A stretch of 13,230 bases of DNA from Limiplasma sp964504385 (GCA_964504385.1 CAZDEF010000069.1:1-13230), one strand, 5' to 3'. Shown: positions 5,502 to 12,624, numbered from the stretch's first letter. Program-made: numbers and translations. Notes: generated from the letters alone by a model not told the origin.

Positions 5502-7439
5502 GTGCGCACGCTGAATCTTCGCGGGGCGCTGTGCTGCGCCGCTGTGTTCCTCGGGCTGGCCGTGTGGGGCTGCCTGCGCTTTCCCGCCGATACGGATGTG
5601 CATTTCAGCGTGCAGAGCGGCTTTTACGATGCGCCTGTCGTGCTGAAAATGACCTGTGCCGTTCCCGGCGCGGACATCTACTACACCACCGACGGCAGCG
5701 TGCCCACCCCGCGCAGCCGGTACTATGACGGCCCCCTCACGCTGGAAAGCGTGGAGGGCGAGCCCAATATCCTCAGCGATCACACCGGCATTTCGGACGA
5801 GGATCATGTGCCGGAAGCCAGCATGGTGCAGGCCAACGTCATCCGTGCCGCCGCCTTCTGGCAGGACGGCGGCCAGAGCAGCGTGACCAGCGCCACCTAT
5901 TTCATCGGCATCGACCGCGAAGCGGCGTATGGAAGCGTGCCGGTGGTCTCGCTGCTGATGGAGGAGGCCGACCTGTTCGATTACGAGACCGGCATCTACA
6001 CGCTGGGCAGCACCTTTGACGAATGGTACGCCCTGCAGGAGAGCGACGACTACCAAGCGTGGGAGGTGGAGGGCAATTTCAGCAACCGCGGCCGCGAATG
6101 GGAACGCCCCGTGTATGCGGAATACCTGCCCGCCGACGGCAGCGCAGGCTTTTCGCAGGAAATGGGCGTGCGCATCAAGGGCGGCGCAACGCGTATCCTT
6201 CCCCAGAAAAGCCTGCGCCTGACCGCGCGCAGGGAATACGGCCTTAGCCGCGTGCAGCTGGATCTGTTCGGCCACGGGCTGCCCAAAAAGCTGGTGCTGC
6301 GCAGCGGCGGCAACGACTGCAACTACGCCAAGATCCGCGACCCGCTCATTCAGGCTCTGGCGCAGGACATGCGCTTTGCCACCCAGCGCGGCACGCCCTG
6401 CGTGGTGCTCATCAACGGCGAATACTGGGGGCTGTACACCCTTACCGAGGAATACGACAGCTGCTACCTTGAAAACGTCTTCGGCATCGACCCCGACAAC
6501 GCTGTGGTCATCAAGCGCTATGAGGTGGAGGAGGGACAGGAGAGCGATCTGGAGCTGTTCGGGGCGCTGTACGCCTTCATCACCGAAAACGACATGAGCC
6601 TTTCCGAAAACTACCTGCAGGCCGCGCAGATGCTGGACATGGGCAGCTTTGCGGACTATTTCGCCCTGCAGTTCTATGTGGACAATGTGGACAGCGTGAT
6701 CCTGACCGATAACAACTGGCAGATGTGGCGCGCGCGCACGCTGGACAGCGCCAACCCCTATGCGGACACGCGCTGGCGCATGATGCTCTATGATGTGGAC
6801 AGCAGCGCCGATCTGCTGGGCACAGGGCTGGGCTATCAAAAGGAAAACCTTACCCCCACGCTGCTGGGCGAGGACTACTGCTCCGCCGCCGCGCAGATGC
6901 TGCGCGCCCTGTACCGGAACGCGGACTTCCGGCGCGAGCTGGTCACGGCGCTGTGCGATGTGCGCAACATCCACTTCAGCCCCGCGCGCTTTTCCGCACA
7001 GATGCAAGCCCTGCGCAGCGCGTATGAGCCGCTGATGGCCGACAGCCTGCGGCGCTTCGGCCCGCAGGGGCTGGTGGACTGGGGCGCGGAGATCCACTGC
7101 GCCAACGAGCTGGATCAGCTGGAGGTGTTCTTTCAGGGCCGGTGGCAGGTGTTCCCGCAGCTGGTGCAGCAGGCGCTGGGCCTGTCCGCGCCCGTCAGCG
7201 CCTGCATCACGCAGACCGGCGCGGGCATGGTGAGGGTGAACCACGCCGCGCCCGACCTGCAAGGCGGCTACACCGGCCAGTATTTTCCGGAATGCCCCAT
7301 CACGCTGACGGCGCTGGAAAACGGCGAAGCCCGCTTTGTGCGCTGGGAGGCGGAAAACTGCACCCTGAGCGATCCGTTTTCCGCACAGACGAGCGTTTCC
7401 TTCGAAGGGGATTTCTCCGTGCAGGCGGTGTTCGAATGA
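5502..7439 (+). CDS. CotH-kinase-family surface protein
   Basis: The CotH family contains atypical secreted protein kinases, first described for spore coat protein CotH; many clostridial members are cell-surface proteins of unknown role. This protein has 645 residues. A hydrophobic N-terminal segment (about 9-27) is a signal peptide or membrane anchor; VWGC at 21-24 only loosely resembles a lipobox. Next is a chitobiase-type C-terminal repeat (about 35-85, with IYYTTDGSVPT). The CotH domain (about 145-520) shows NGEYWGLYTLTEEYD (305-319), a Lys at 338 and YDVD (430-433), a plausible metal site. The last 75 residues resemble InlB B-type repeats. The GTG start is nine bases after AAAGGAG and lies after the promoter; longer forms begin upstream of the predicted transcript. 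Kinase activity is not proven from sequence. It is divergent from the reductase gene. Confidence 0.83.
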   Translation: MRTLNLRGALCCAAVFLGLAVWGCLRFPADTDVHFSVQSGFYDAPVVLKMTCAVPGADIYYTTDGSVPTPRSRYYDGPLTLESVEGEPNILSDHTGISDEDHVPEASMVQANVIRAAAFWQDGGQSSVTSATYFIGIDREAAYGSVPVVSLLMEEADLFDYETGIYTLGSTFDEWYALQESDDYQAWEVEGNFSNRGREWERPVYAEYLPADGSAGFSQEMGVRIKGGATRILPQKSLRLTARREYGLSRVQLDLFGHGLPKKLVLRSGGNDCNYAKIRDPLIQALAQDMRFATQRGTPCVVLINGEYWGLYTLTEEYDSCYLENVFGIDPDNAVVIKRYEVEEGQESDLELFGALYAFITENDMSLSENYLQAAQMLDMGSFADYFALQFYVDNVDSVILTDNNWQMWRARTLDSANPYADTRWRMMLYDVDSSADLLGTGLGYQKENLTPTLLGEDYCSAAAQMLRALYRNADFRRELVTALCDVRNIHFSPARFSAQMQALRSAYEPLMADSLRRFGPQGLVDWGAEIHCANELDQLEVFFQGRWQVFPQLVQQALGLSAPVSACITQTGAGMVRVNHAAPDLQGGYTGQYFPECPITLTALENGEARFVRWEAENCTLSDPFSAQTSVSFEGDFSVQAVFE

Positions 7440-7511
7440 TCAGCCGGGCAGGCACCGGCTGGGCTGCCGGCGCATAGTGTACAAACGGGCGGCTATTTGT
7501 GCCTGTTTCAG

Positions 7512-7720
7512 GCCGTCGAAAAAGCTCGCTACGCGATCTTTTCCGCCGAGGGAAGGCGCCGTTTGCCTACTCGCCTACGGCTCGCCGGGCGGCAAACGGC
7601 GTAAGGAATGTTTCCGCGTAAACGCGGAAACGCCCGCCCGACCGGCAAAGCCGGTCGATACGATCGCCCTTGGAGGGCTGCGGCCCTCCAAACCACCCAT
7701 CGGGTTTATCGACAAGCTGA
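7512..7720 (+). repeat. Dispersed modular repeat, copy B (long form, four hairpins)
   Basis: This is the longest of three related copies. It begins with the 39-base block shared with copy A and then carries four consecutive hairpins: 7557-7567 with 7591-7601 (11-bp arms, shared with copy C); 7610-7619 with 7622-7631 (10-bp perfect arms, two-base loop, unique to B); 7639-7646 with 7650-7657 (8-bp arms, AAA loop, unique to B); and 7670-7678 with 7683-7691 (9-bp arms, TGCG loop, shared with C). It ends with the CCACCCATCGGGTTTATCGACAA segment, a diverged form of the end seen in A and C. It fills most of the 364-bp gap after the CotH-like gene; no gene is seen in that gap. Confidence 0.85.
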
Positions 7721-7733
7721 GACAGGCGACTGT

Positions 7734-7762
7734 TTTACAACCCGCCCGTTTTATGCTACAAT
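7734..7762 (+). promoter_or_regulatory. Promoter of mazF and the YitT-family gene
   Basis: TTTACA (7734-7739) and TACAAT (7757-7762) are separated by 17 bases, and TGC precedes the -10 as an extended element. Each box matches five of six consensus positions. It begins 14 bases after repeat copy B. The predicted transcript start near 7769 excludes the in-frame GTG at 7768 as a start. Confidence 0.7.
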
Positions 7763-7803
7763 GACGGGTGAGATCAGGCCGCCCCGGAGCGTGGAAAGCA
7801 TCC

Positions 7804-8160
7804 ATGAAAAGAGGCGACGTTTACATGGCCGGGCTGGACCCTGTGATCGGCAGCGAGCAGGGTGGGACCAGACCGGTCGTGATCGTTCAGAACGATATGG
7901 GCAATCTGCACGCGCCCACGGTGATCGTCATCCCCTTCACCGGCAGCGCGCACAAGCCCCCGCTGCCCACCCATGCCGCCATTGCGCAGGGCGAAGCCGG
8001 CCTGTGGCGCGATTCCATCGCCCTGTGCGAGCAGGTGCGCACCGTGGAAAAGACCCGGCTGGGCCGCCGGCTGGGCAGCCTGAGCCCGCAAAGCCTGCGC
8101 GCCGTGGAGCGCGCGCTGCAGGTATCGCTGGATATGGCGTGCGCGGATGGGGAACCCTGA
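7804..8160 (+). CDS. mazF: MazF/EndoA-type endoribonuclease toxin
   Basis: MazF toxins cleave single-stranded RNA at short sequence motifs and arrest growth until bound by a MazE antitoxin. This 118-residue protein closely follows Bacillus EndoA through its length, with MKRGDVY at the start, GSEQGGTRPVVIVQND (16-31) and a LPTHAAI strand. Arg23 and Thr46 correspond to the catalytic Arg25 and Thr48 of B. subtilis MazF. The target motif cannot be predicted with confidence. The start at 7804 fits the family's usual N-terminus; its ribosome site (GGAAAG) is weak. The upstream position where the antitoxin is usually found holds only repeat copy B and the promoter, and no MazE-like reading frame is visible, so the gene looks like an orphan. 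The YitT-family gene follows 58 bases later, probably in one transcript. Confidence 0.92.
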   Translation: MKRGDVYMAGLDPVIGSEQGGTRPVVIVQNDMGNLHAPTVIVIPFTGSAHKPPLPTHAAIAQGEAGLWRDSIALCEQVRTVEKTRLGRRLGSLSPQSLRAVERALQVSLDMACADGEP

Positions 8161-8171
8161 CAGAACAAAGG

Positions 8172-8204
8172 CGGCCGAAGCTGCGGCAGACGCGGCTTCG
8201 GCCG
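8172..8204 (+). promoter_or_regulatory. Hairpin directly before the ribosome binding site of the YitT-family gene
   Basis: Perfect 10-bp arms CGGCCGAAGC (8172-8181) and GCTTCGGCCG (8195-8204) continue inward by four more pairs (one G-T). The 3' arm ends one base before the AAGGAG at 8205-8210. It has no T-run, so it is not a typical terminator. Possible roles are an mRNA processing or stability element or a control of translation between the two genes. Confidence 0.6.
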
Positions 8205-8218
8205 AAGGAGTATATGCG

Positions 8219-9076
8219 ATGAAGAAATGGTCGATCCTGAAAAACGAGCAGTTTATGGCGTATGTGCAGATCGTGCTGGGCAGCCTGCTGGGCGCGCTGG
8301 CCTACCCGATGTTTCTGGTGCCCCATCACATTGCCCCCGGCGGGCTGACGGGCATCGCCACGGTATTCAATTTTCTGTTCCAGTGGCCGGTCGGTACGAT
8401 CAGCCTGCTGCTGAACGTGCCGCTGTTCATCATCGGCTACCGTTCCATGGGGCGCGTGTTCGCCTTCCGCTCGCTCATCGCCACGCTGCTGTTTTCCTTC
8501 CTGATCGACCTGCTGCCCATGCCGGCGCTCACGCAGGACCCCATTCTGGCCGCGCTGTTTGGCGGCGCGCTGCTGGGCGTGGGGCTGGGGCTGATCCTGC
8601 GCGGCGGGGCCACCACCGGCGGCACGGACATGGCCGCGCGCATGCTCCACAGCCGCTTCCAGCACATCAGCGTGGGCGTGATCCTGTTTTTGATCGACTG
8701 CGTGTCCGTGGTGCTGGCCGGTCTGAGCATTGAGGTGGAGTACGCGCTGTACGCGTTCATCTGCATCTACGTTTCCTCCAAGGTCATCGACATGGTGATG
8801 CTGGGCATGACCACCGACAAGGCCTGCTACGTCATTTCCGATCAGCACGAGGCCATCAAGCAGGAGCTGATGGATCAGCTGGAGCGCGGCGTAACGGTGC
8901 TGCACGCGGAGGGCGGCTACACCGGCGCGCAGCGGCCCGTGCTGCTGTGCGTGCTCAGCGCGCAGGAGATCGGCCGGCTGAAGGCCATCGTCCGTTCGCG
9001 GGACGAAGCGGCGTTCGTGTTCATTTCAGACGCGCACGAAGTGCTGGGCGAAGGCTTCCGCAAACTGGTGGAGTGA
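8219..9076 (+). CDS. YitT-family membrane protein (DUF161 + DUF2179)
   Basis: This 285-residue protein has the usual layout of the YitT family. An N-terminal membrane part with about five or six hydrophobic segments (residues 12-200) contains PGGLTGIA and GATTGGTD, both family hallmarks. A soluble C-terminal DUF2179 domain of about 80 residues starts near RGVTVLHAEGGYTG. The biochemical function is not established; transport has been suggested. The start at 8219 is eight bases after AAGGAG; a longer version from 8147 would overlap the end of mazF and has no ribosome site. It probably shares the mazF promoter. Repeat copy C and a bidirectional terminator follow. Confidence 0.9.
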   Translation: MKKWSILKNEQFMAYVQIVLGSLLGALAYPMFLVPHHIAPGGLTGIATVFNFLFQWPVGTISLLLNVPLFIIGYRSMGRVFAFRSLIATLLFSFLIDLLPMPALTQDPILAALFGGALLGVGLGLILRGGATTGGTDMAARMLHSRFQHISVGVILFLIDCVSVVLAGLSIEVEYALYAFICIYVSSKVIDMVMLGMTTDKACYVISDQHEAIKQELMDQLERGVTVLHAEGGYTGAQRPVLLCVLSAQEIGRLKAIVRSRDEAAFVFISDAHEVLGEGFRKLVE

Positions 9077-9080
9077 GCTG

Positions 9081-9199
9081 CGCTCCGGCGAAAAAGCGCC
9101 GTTTGCCTGCTCGCCGGGCGGCAAACGGCGTGTCGATACGATCATCCTTGGAGGGCTGCGGCCCTCCAAACCTCCCATGGGTGTTTTTTCGGCAAACTG
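9081..9199 (+). repeat. Dispersed modular repeat, copy C
   Basis: This copy lacks most of the first block of A and B but keeps two hairpins found in B: 9097-9107 with 9120-9130 (11-bp arms) and 9148-9156 with 9161-9169 (9-bp arms, TGCG loop). Between them is the GTCGATACGATC segment also present in B; the two B-specific hairpins are absent. The end (CCTCCCATGGGTG, then TTTTTTCGGCAAAC) resembles copy A. It starts five bases after the YitT-family stop codon. Confidence 0.85.
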
Positions 9200-9231
9200 A
9201 ACCCCCGTCAACGCTACTGTTGGCGGGGGTT
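9200..9231. terminator. Bidirectional terminator between convergent operons
   Basis: Arms 9200-9212 and 9219-9231 pair at 12 of 13 positions with a six-base loop (GCTACT), and the stem ends in AA/TT. It abuts repeat copy C on the left and lies three bases from the stop of the minus-strand O-antigen-ligase-like gene. It can end both converging transcripts. Confidence 0.82.
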
Positions 9232-9234
9232 TGC

Positions 9235-10509
9235 TTATGCTTCTTTTTCGTTTTCCAGCACCAGCAGCGTGCCGATGGCTGCAATGGCCATGATATCCCG
9301 GCTGTAAAACACCGTGCCCAGCCCCGCTACCGCCAGCAGCGCGCAGGCCGCCATGCCCAGCTGGGCGCGGTCGGGATGGCGCTTCACGCCCCGGAGCAGG
9401 CCGCGGCCCATCAGCCACATCATGCCGCCCGCCAGCGCCGTGCCCACCACGCCCATGCCGCTGAGCAGATCCAGCACCTCGCTGTGCTGGCTGAGCAGCT
9501 TTTCGCCGCCCAGCATGCTGCCTGTCAGCGGCGAGCGCGCAAAGCCGTTCAGCGCCGTCAGGTAGTACCCCAGCCGCGAATCCGCGCTGGTGGCCTTGCC
9601 CTGCAGCGCCAGCAGCAGCTGCTCAAAGCTGAAGGCGAAGTTGCTCAGGCCCAGCGCGCCGCACACCTTCGCCGCCAGCGCCGTCAGCGGCTGCGCCAGC
9701 ACCAGCGCCAGCACCAGCGGCGCAGCGCCGATCAGCAGCGACCGCCCCATGCCCAGCCGTCCCCGGCTGATGCTGCGCGCCAGCAGAGCGAACAGCTCCA
9801 CCGCTAAGATCGCCGCGGCAAACAGCATGGCGTAGGTATACTGTGACAGCACGATCATCACCGCCTGCGCAGCCAGCAGCGCCGCAAAGGCCCAGCGCTT
9901 CCAGCCCCGGTAGCGCTGCACCGCAATGCAGGTGAACGGCAGCGCCGCCACCATGGCGTACACAAAATCGTACCCGCCGATGTTGCGCAGCATCAGCTCC
10001 TTCAGATATGCTTCGCGTCCCTCGCCCGCATAGCCCAGCGAGCGGGAATAGGCGTACACGCGCCCGCCGCGCAGCATGCCCTCGATCAGCCAGCCGATGG
10101 TGGTGGCCACCGTTACGCACACCGTGCCCAGCAGCACCGGCCGCACATGCCGCCACAGCCGCTCATCCCCGCGCTCGCGCACATACCCGGCATACACCAG
10201 CGGGAACCAGAACATGGCCTGCTGCACATAGAAGCCCGCAAAGTTTTCGCCGCCGCGGCACAGGAACACGCGCAGCAGCAGCGGCATGGCCGCCGCGCAC
10301 ACGGCGCGCAGCAGGATGGACGCCCAATGCCGCACGGCATACGGCCAGTCCAGCAGCACCCCCAGCCCGAACAGCCCCACGCAGGCCGCCCCGGCCAGCG
10401 CGCCGCCGGTGGTCTGCACCGCCGGAAGCAGCAGCCAGATCAGGTACAGCAGGATGGAGGCGTTGATGAGCCCTGCGCTCCACGCGCTGCAATTCTTGTT
10501 GTTTTCCAT
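9235..10509 (-). CDS. Polytopic membrane protein, O-antigen ligase/polymerase-like
   Basis: This 424-residue protein is almost entirely hydrophobic, with about ten or more membrane segments. The segment SRLGYYLTALNGFARSPLTG (311-330), followed by His342 and a further helix, resembles the large outside loop of O-antigen ligase and Wzy polymerase proteins, which join or polymerise surface glycans. Its overall length also fits. In a Gram-positive it may act on a capsule or wall polysaccharide, but no glycan gene cluster is present here. The start at 10509 is ten bases after GGAAGGAA, which lies inside the last codons of the exporter gene. The preceding stop codon and this ATG are directly adjacent, implying one operon and coupled translation. 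The assignment is moderate; it could be an unrelated transporter-like protein. Confidence 0.68.
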   Translation of the reverse strand: MENNKNCSAWSAGLINASILLYLIWLLLPAVQTTGGALAGAACVGLFGLGVLLDWPYAVRHWASILLRAVCAAAMPLLLRVFLCRGGENFAGFYVQQAMFWFPLVYAGYVRERGDERLWRHVRPVLLGTVCVTVATTIGWLIEGMLRGGRVYAYSRSLGYAGEGREAYLKELMLRNIGGYDFVYAMVAALPFTCIAVQRYRGWKRWAFAALLAAQAVMIVLSQYTYAMLFAAAILAVELFALLARSISRGRLGMGRSLLIGAAPLVLALVLAQPLTALAAKVCGALGLSNFAFSFEQLLLALQGKATSADSRLGYYLTALNGFARSPLTGSMLGGEKLLSQHSEVLDLLSGMGVVGTALAGGMMWLMGRGLLRGVKRHPDRAQLGMAACALLAVAGLGTVFYSRDIMAIAAIGTLLVLENEKEA

Positions 10510-11772
10510 TTACACACGGTTCCTTCCGTTATGGGGTTTGCGGCTGTGGCGGAATACGCCGCACGCCGCCGAGCCCAGCGCGATGCCCAGCGCGAGCATC
10601 ACGATCAGCGCCATGGTGTGCGCGGCTACAGCGCCGCCGCTGCTCAGATTGCCCTGCGCCAGTTCGCGCATGGCGCGGTAGAGGCCCAGTCCCGGCACCA
10701 TCGGGATGATGGCGATGGTGACAAACACGGTGGCGATCATGCGCAGCCTGCGCGCGGCCAGCTGTGCGCCCACGGCCGCCACCGCCGCGCCCGCAAACAT
10801 GGCCGCCGTTTCCGGCGCGCCGCCGCGCAGGCACAGCCAATAGCTCATGTAGCCCGCCATGCCCAGCACGCTGCCCCATATGATCGCCTTGCGCGGCGCG
10901 TGCAGCAGCGCCCCCAGCCCTGCGCCCGCCATCAGGCTGGCGATGCTGAGGATCGCCGCCTGCGCCAGCACGGGCAGGGTGGAGGCCATCGCCTCGGACT
11001 GCTGCGCCAGATGCAGCATGCCGCACACATGCGTGCCCACCAGCGCGCCGCCCGCCACCATGGCGGCGATCATCAGCGCGCGGGCGCAGTGCGTAACGCC
11101 GGACACCATATCGCCGCGCATCACGTCCTGCACGGCGTTGGTCATGCTCAGGCCCGGCACCAGCGGCATCATCGCCCCTGCGATGATGGCTTCCGTCACG
11201 CCCAGTCCGGTCAGGGAGCGGAACACCAGCGGAACGGCCACGCACACCATGCCGCCCAGCAGCGTGCCCGTCATCCCGGCGGAAGCATCCTCCGGGCTGA
11301 GCAGGTGGGGGATGAGCTGTGTGAGCGCAGCGCACACGCAGCCCACCAGCACGTCGATCCACCCGCCGCCGAACATCACCACGAACCCCGCCACCGACCA
11401 CATGGCGGTCAGCGGCGCGTACCAGCGCGATATCTCCCGCCCAAGGCTGGCGGCTTCGTGCAGTGCATCGTACAGTTCATCGGGGTCGATCAGGCCGTCG
11501 GTCAGCATGCGGCTGATGCGGTTCACCCGATCCACGCGGGCCAGATGGGTGCCGCGCAGGTACACGCGGCTGATGGAAGTTTTGCGTTCGCCGGTCTCAT
11601 CGGTAAAAGAGATGAACAGCCCGCTGGGGATGCCGAAGGCTTCCGGTTCCTCCAGCCCCAGCGCTCTGGCCATGCGCAGCACAGTATCCTCCGCGCGATA
11701 CGTTTCGCCGCCGTTTTCCAGAATGATCCGTCCTGCCAGACAGAGGGCTTTCATGCAGTTTGCTGCGTTCAT
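10510..11772 (-). CDS. Threonine/serine exporter, fused ThrE-type (YjjP + YjjB domains)
   Basis: ThrE-family proteins export threonine and serine. Many Firmicutes encode the two halves separately; here both are in one protein of 420 residues, as in Corynebacterium. The N-terminal soluble part has AGRIILENGGETYRAED (13-29). The first membrane half has PLVPGLSMTNAVQD (203-216) and the second has IPMVPGLGLYRAM (356-368), the matching Pro-Val-Pro-Gly motifs. About ten membrane segments are visible. The start at 11772 is twelve bases after AGGAGG (11790-11785), which is long; an out-of-frame ATG at 11779 lies at the better distance of five. Upstream in-frame extensions to 11952 would run through the promoter. 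First gene of the operon with the ligase-like gene. Confidence 0.87.
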   Translation of the reverse strand: MNAANCMKALCLAGRIILENGGETYRAEDTVLRMARALGLEEPEAFGIPSGLFISFTDETGERKTSISRVYLRGTHLARVDRVNRISRMLTDGLIDPDELYDALHEAASLGREISRWYAPLTAMWSVAGFVVMFGGGWIDVLVGCVCAALTQLIPHLLSPEDASAGMTGTLLGGMVCVAVPLVFRSLTGLGVTEAIIAGAMMPLVPGLSMTNAVQDVMRGDMVSGVTHCARALMIAAMVAGGALVGTHVCGMLHLAQQSEAMASTLPVLAQAAILSIASLMAGAGLGALLHAPRKAIIWGSVLGMAGYMSYWLCLRGGAPETAAMFAGAAVAAVGAQLAARRLRMIATVFVTIAIIPMVPGLGLYRAMRELAQGNLSSGGAVAAHTMALIVMLALGIALGSAACGVFRHSRKPHNGRNRV

Positions 11773-11791
11773 AAGCCATGTGCGCCTCCTG

Positions 11792-11806
11792 CGCTTAAGG
11801 TAAGCG
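11792..11806. promoter_or_regulatory. Inverted repeat at the exporter transcript start
   Basis: CGCTTA and TAAGCG form a perfect 6-bp inverted repeat with a three-base spacer. It lies immediately downstream of the -10 box, over the expected transcript start, and just upstream of the ribosome site. It could be an operator; chance is not excluded at this size. Confidence 0.35.
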
Positions 11807-11807
11807 T

Positions 11808-11836
11808 AGTATAGCAGATGTGGGCGGGAAAAGCAA
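11808..11836 (-). promoter_or_regulatory. Promoter of the exporter operon
   Basis: On the minus strand TATACT (11813-11808), preceded by TGC as an extended -10, lies 17 bases from TTGCTT (11836-11831). The -35 is weak (3 of 6), as is common with extended -10 promoters. Confidence 0.58.
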
Positions 11837-11951
11837 ACTTGGGGAGGGGGGACGGAATGGGGGATGGGGAGGCTGCTTCTCTTGTTGGGGGCGTAACATC
11901 TCAAATCGCGCGTCAGCGCAATCAACCAAAACAAAAGCGATCGGTCACACA

Positions 11952-11977
11952 TAGACCGCCCCAGAATATACGGACTG
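11952..11977 (+). repeat. Candidate IS3-family terminal inverted repeat
   Basis: The sequence resembles the TGAAC(C/T)GCCCCC...ACGGACA arrangement common at the ends of IS3/IS150-type elements, judged from memory. It lies about 33 bases beyond the transposase stop codon, at the expected distance. Its partner at the 5' end of the element is absent. Confidence 0.45.
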
Positions 11978-12009
11978 CAGAAAAAGGGCCCTATGTAAGA
12001 AAAAAAGGA

Positions 12010-12576
12010 TCAGACGGAGTGGCGAAGCGAGAGCGGCGCCACTCCGAATTTTATTTGGATGCGCTCGTTGCTATAGAAGTCGATATAGCGGTCGATCATG
12101 GCGTGGGCCTCACGAAACGGGGCGGGTCTATGGTGGTAGATGCATTCGGTTTTGAGGATGGAGAAGAAGTTTTCCGCCATGACATTGTCGTAAGGATCAC
12201 CACGTCTTGGCATGGAAGGCGTGATCTTGTAAGATCGAGTCAGCTTGAAGTATGCTTGTGAGGTGTATTGAAAGCCTTGGTCGCTGTGGAGCTGTAACTG
12301 TCCAGCGACCTTCTTCTTTTCCCTGCGCATCGCCAAGCGAAGCGTATCCAGGACGAGGTTGACGGTCTGACTGGCAGCAGTCTTGTATGCTACGATGCTG
12401 TTGTCGTATAGATCACGGATCATCGACAGATACAAAACACCTTCTCCGGTGTGAATGTATGAGATGTCAGTGACCCATTTGCTATTAGGCCTGTCTGCGG
12501 TAAACTGACGATCCAGCAGGTTTTCATAGCGGTGGATCTGCTGGTCCAGGTTCTGCCACTTGCGTCTTCTGCGGAT
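12010..12576 (-). pseudogene. IS3-family transposase OrfB, 5'-truncated
   Basis: About 188 residues of an rve-type integrase domain remain. It has the full DDE set: Asp in KWVTDISYIHT, Asp in LHSDQGFQYTS, and Glu in MAENFFSILKTE exactly 35 residues later. A usual OrfB has about 280-300 residues, so roughly the first 100, with the helix-turn-helix part, and the separate orfA are missing. The reading frame remains open upstream only because it runs antisense through the GNAT gene, so the 385-residue frame to 13167 is not a real fusion. No start codon is apparent at the truncation point. The remnant is intact enough to suggest a fairly recent loss. Confidence 0.85.
12015..12046 (-). terminator. 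Hairpin at the 3' end of the transposase gene
   Basis: Perfect 10-bp arms (12015-12024 and 12037-12046) lie in the last codons of the transposase. On the minus strand a run of seven T follows at 12006-12000, eight bases beyond the stem. It may end transposase transcripts or shield the element from outside transcription; the T-run is further away than in a standard terminator. Confidence 0.5.
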
Positions 12577-12624
12577 TTCTGCCGCGCCCCAGCGCAACAA
12601 ACAAAGAAAGGAGCCCCCACCCCC

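Larger units (their letters stand above)
11952..12576 (-). mobile_element. Truncated IS3-family insertion sequence
   Basis: This stretch is visibly less GC-rich than its neighbours and encodes the C-terminal two thirds of an IS3-type transposase. The left boundary is a candidate terminal repeat at 11952-11977 (TAGACCGCCCC then ATACGGAC), similar in layout to clostridial IS3-family ends. The right part of the element, including orfA, the first part of orfB and the other end, is missing. The right boundary near 12576 is where transposase similarity stops, about 30 bases before the GNAT gene's ribosome site. With one end lost, no target duplication can be sought. Confidence 0.7.

Noticed and set aside
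5379..7262. Long minus-strand open frame opposite the CotH-like gene
   Set aside because: It is an antisense shadow; the plus strand has the promoter, ribosome site and domain motifs.
7477..7764. Plus-strand frame upstream of mazF as a possible antitoxin
   Set aside because: It is translated repeat copy B, shares its peptide pieces with the other repeat copies, and shows no MazE-like features; it also starts well before the mazF promoter.
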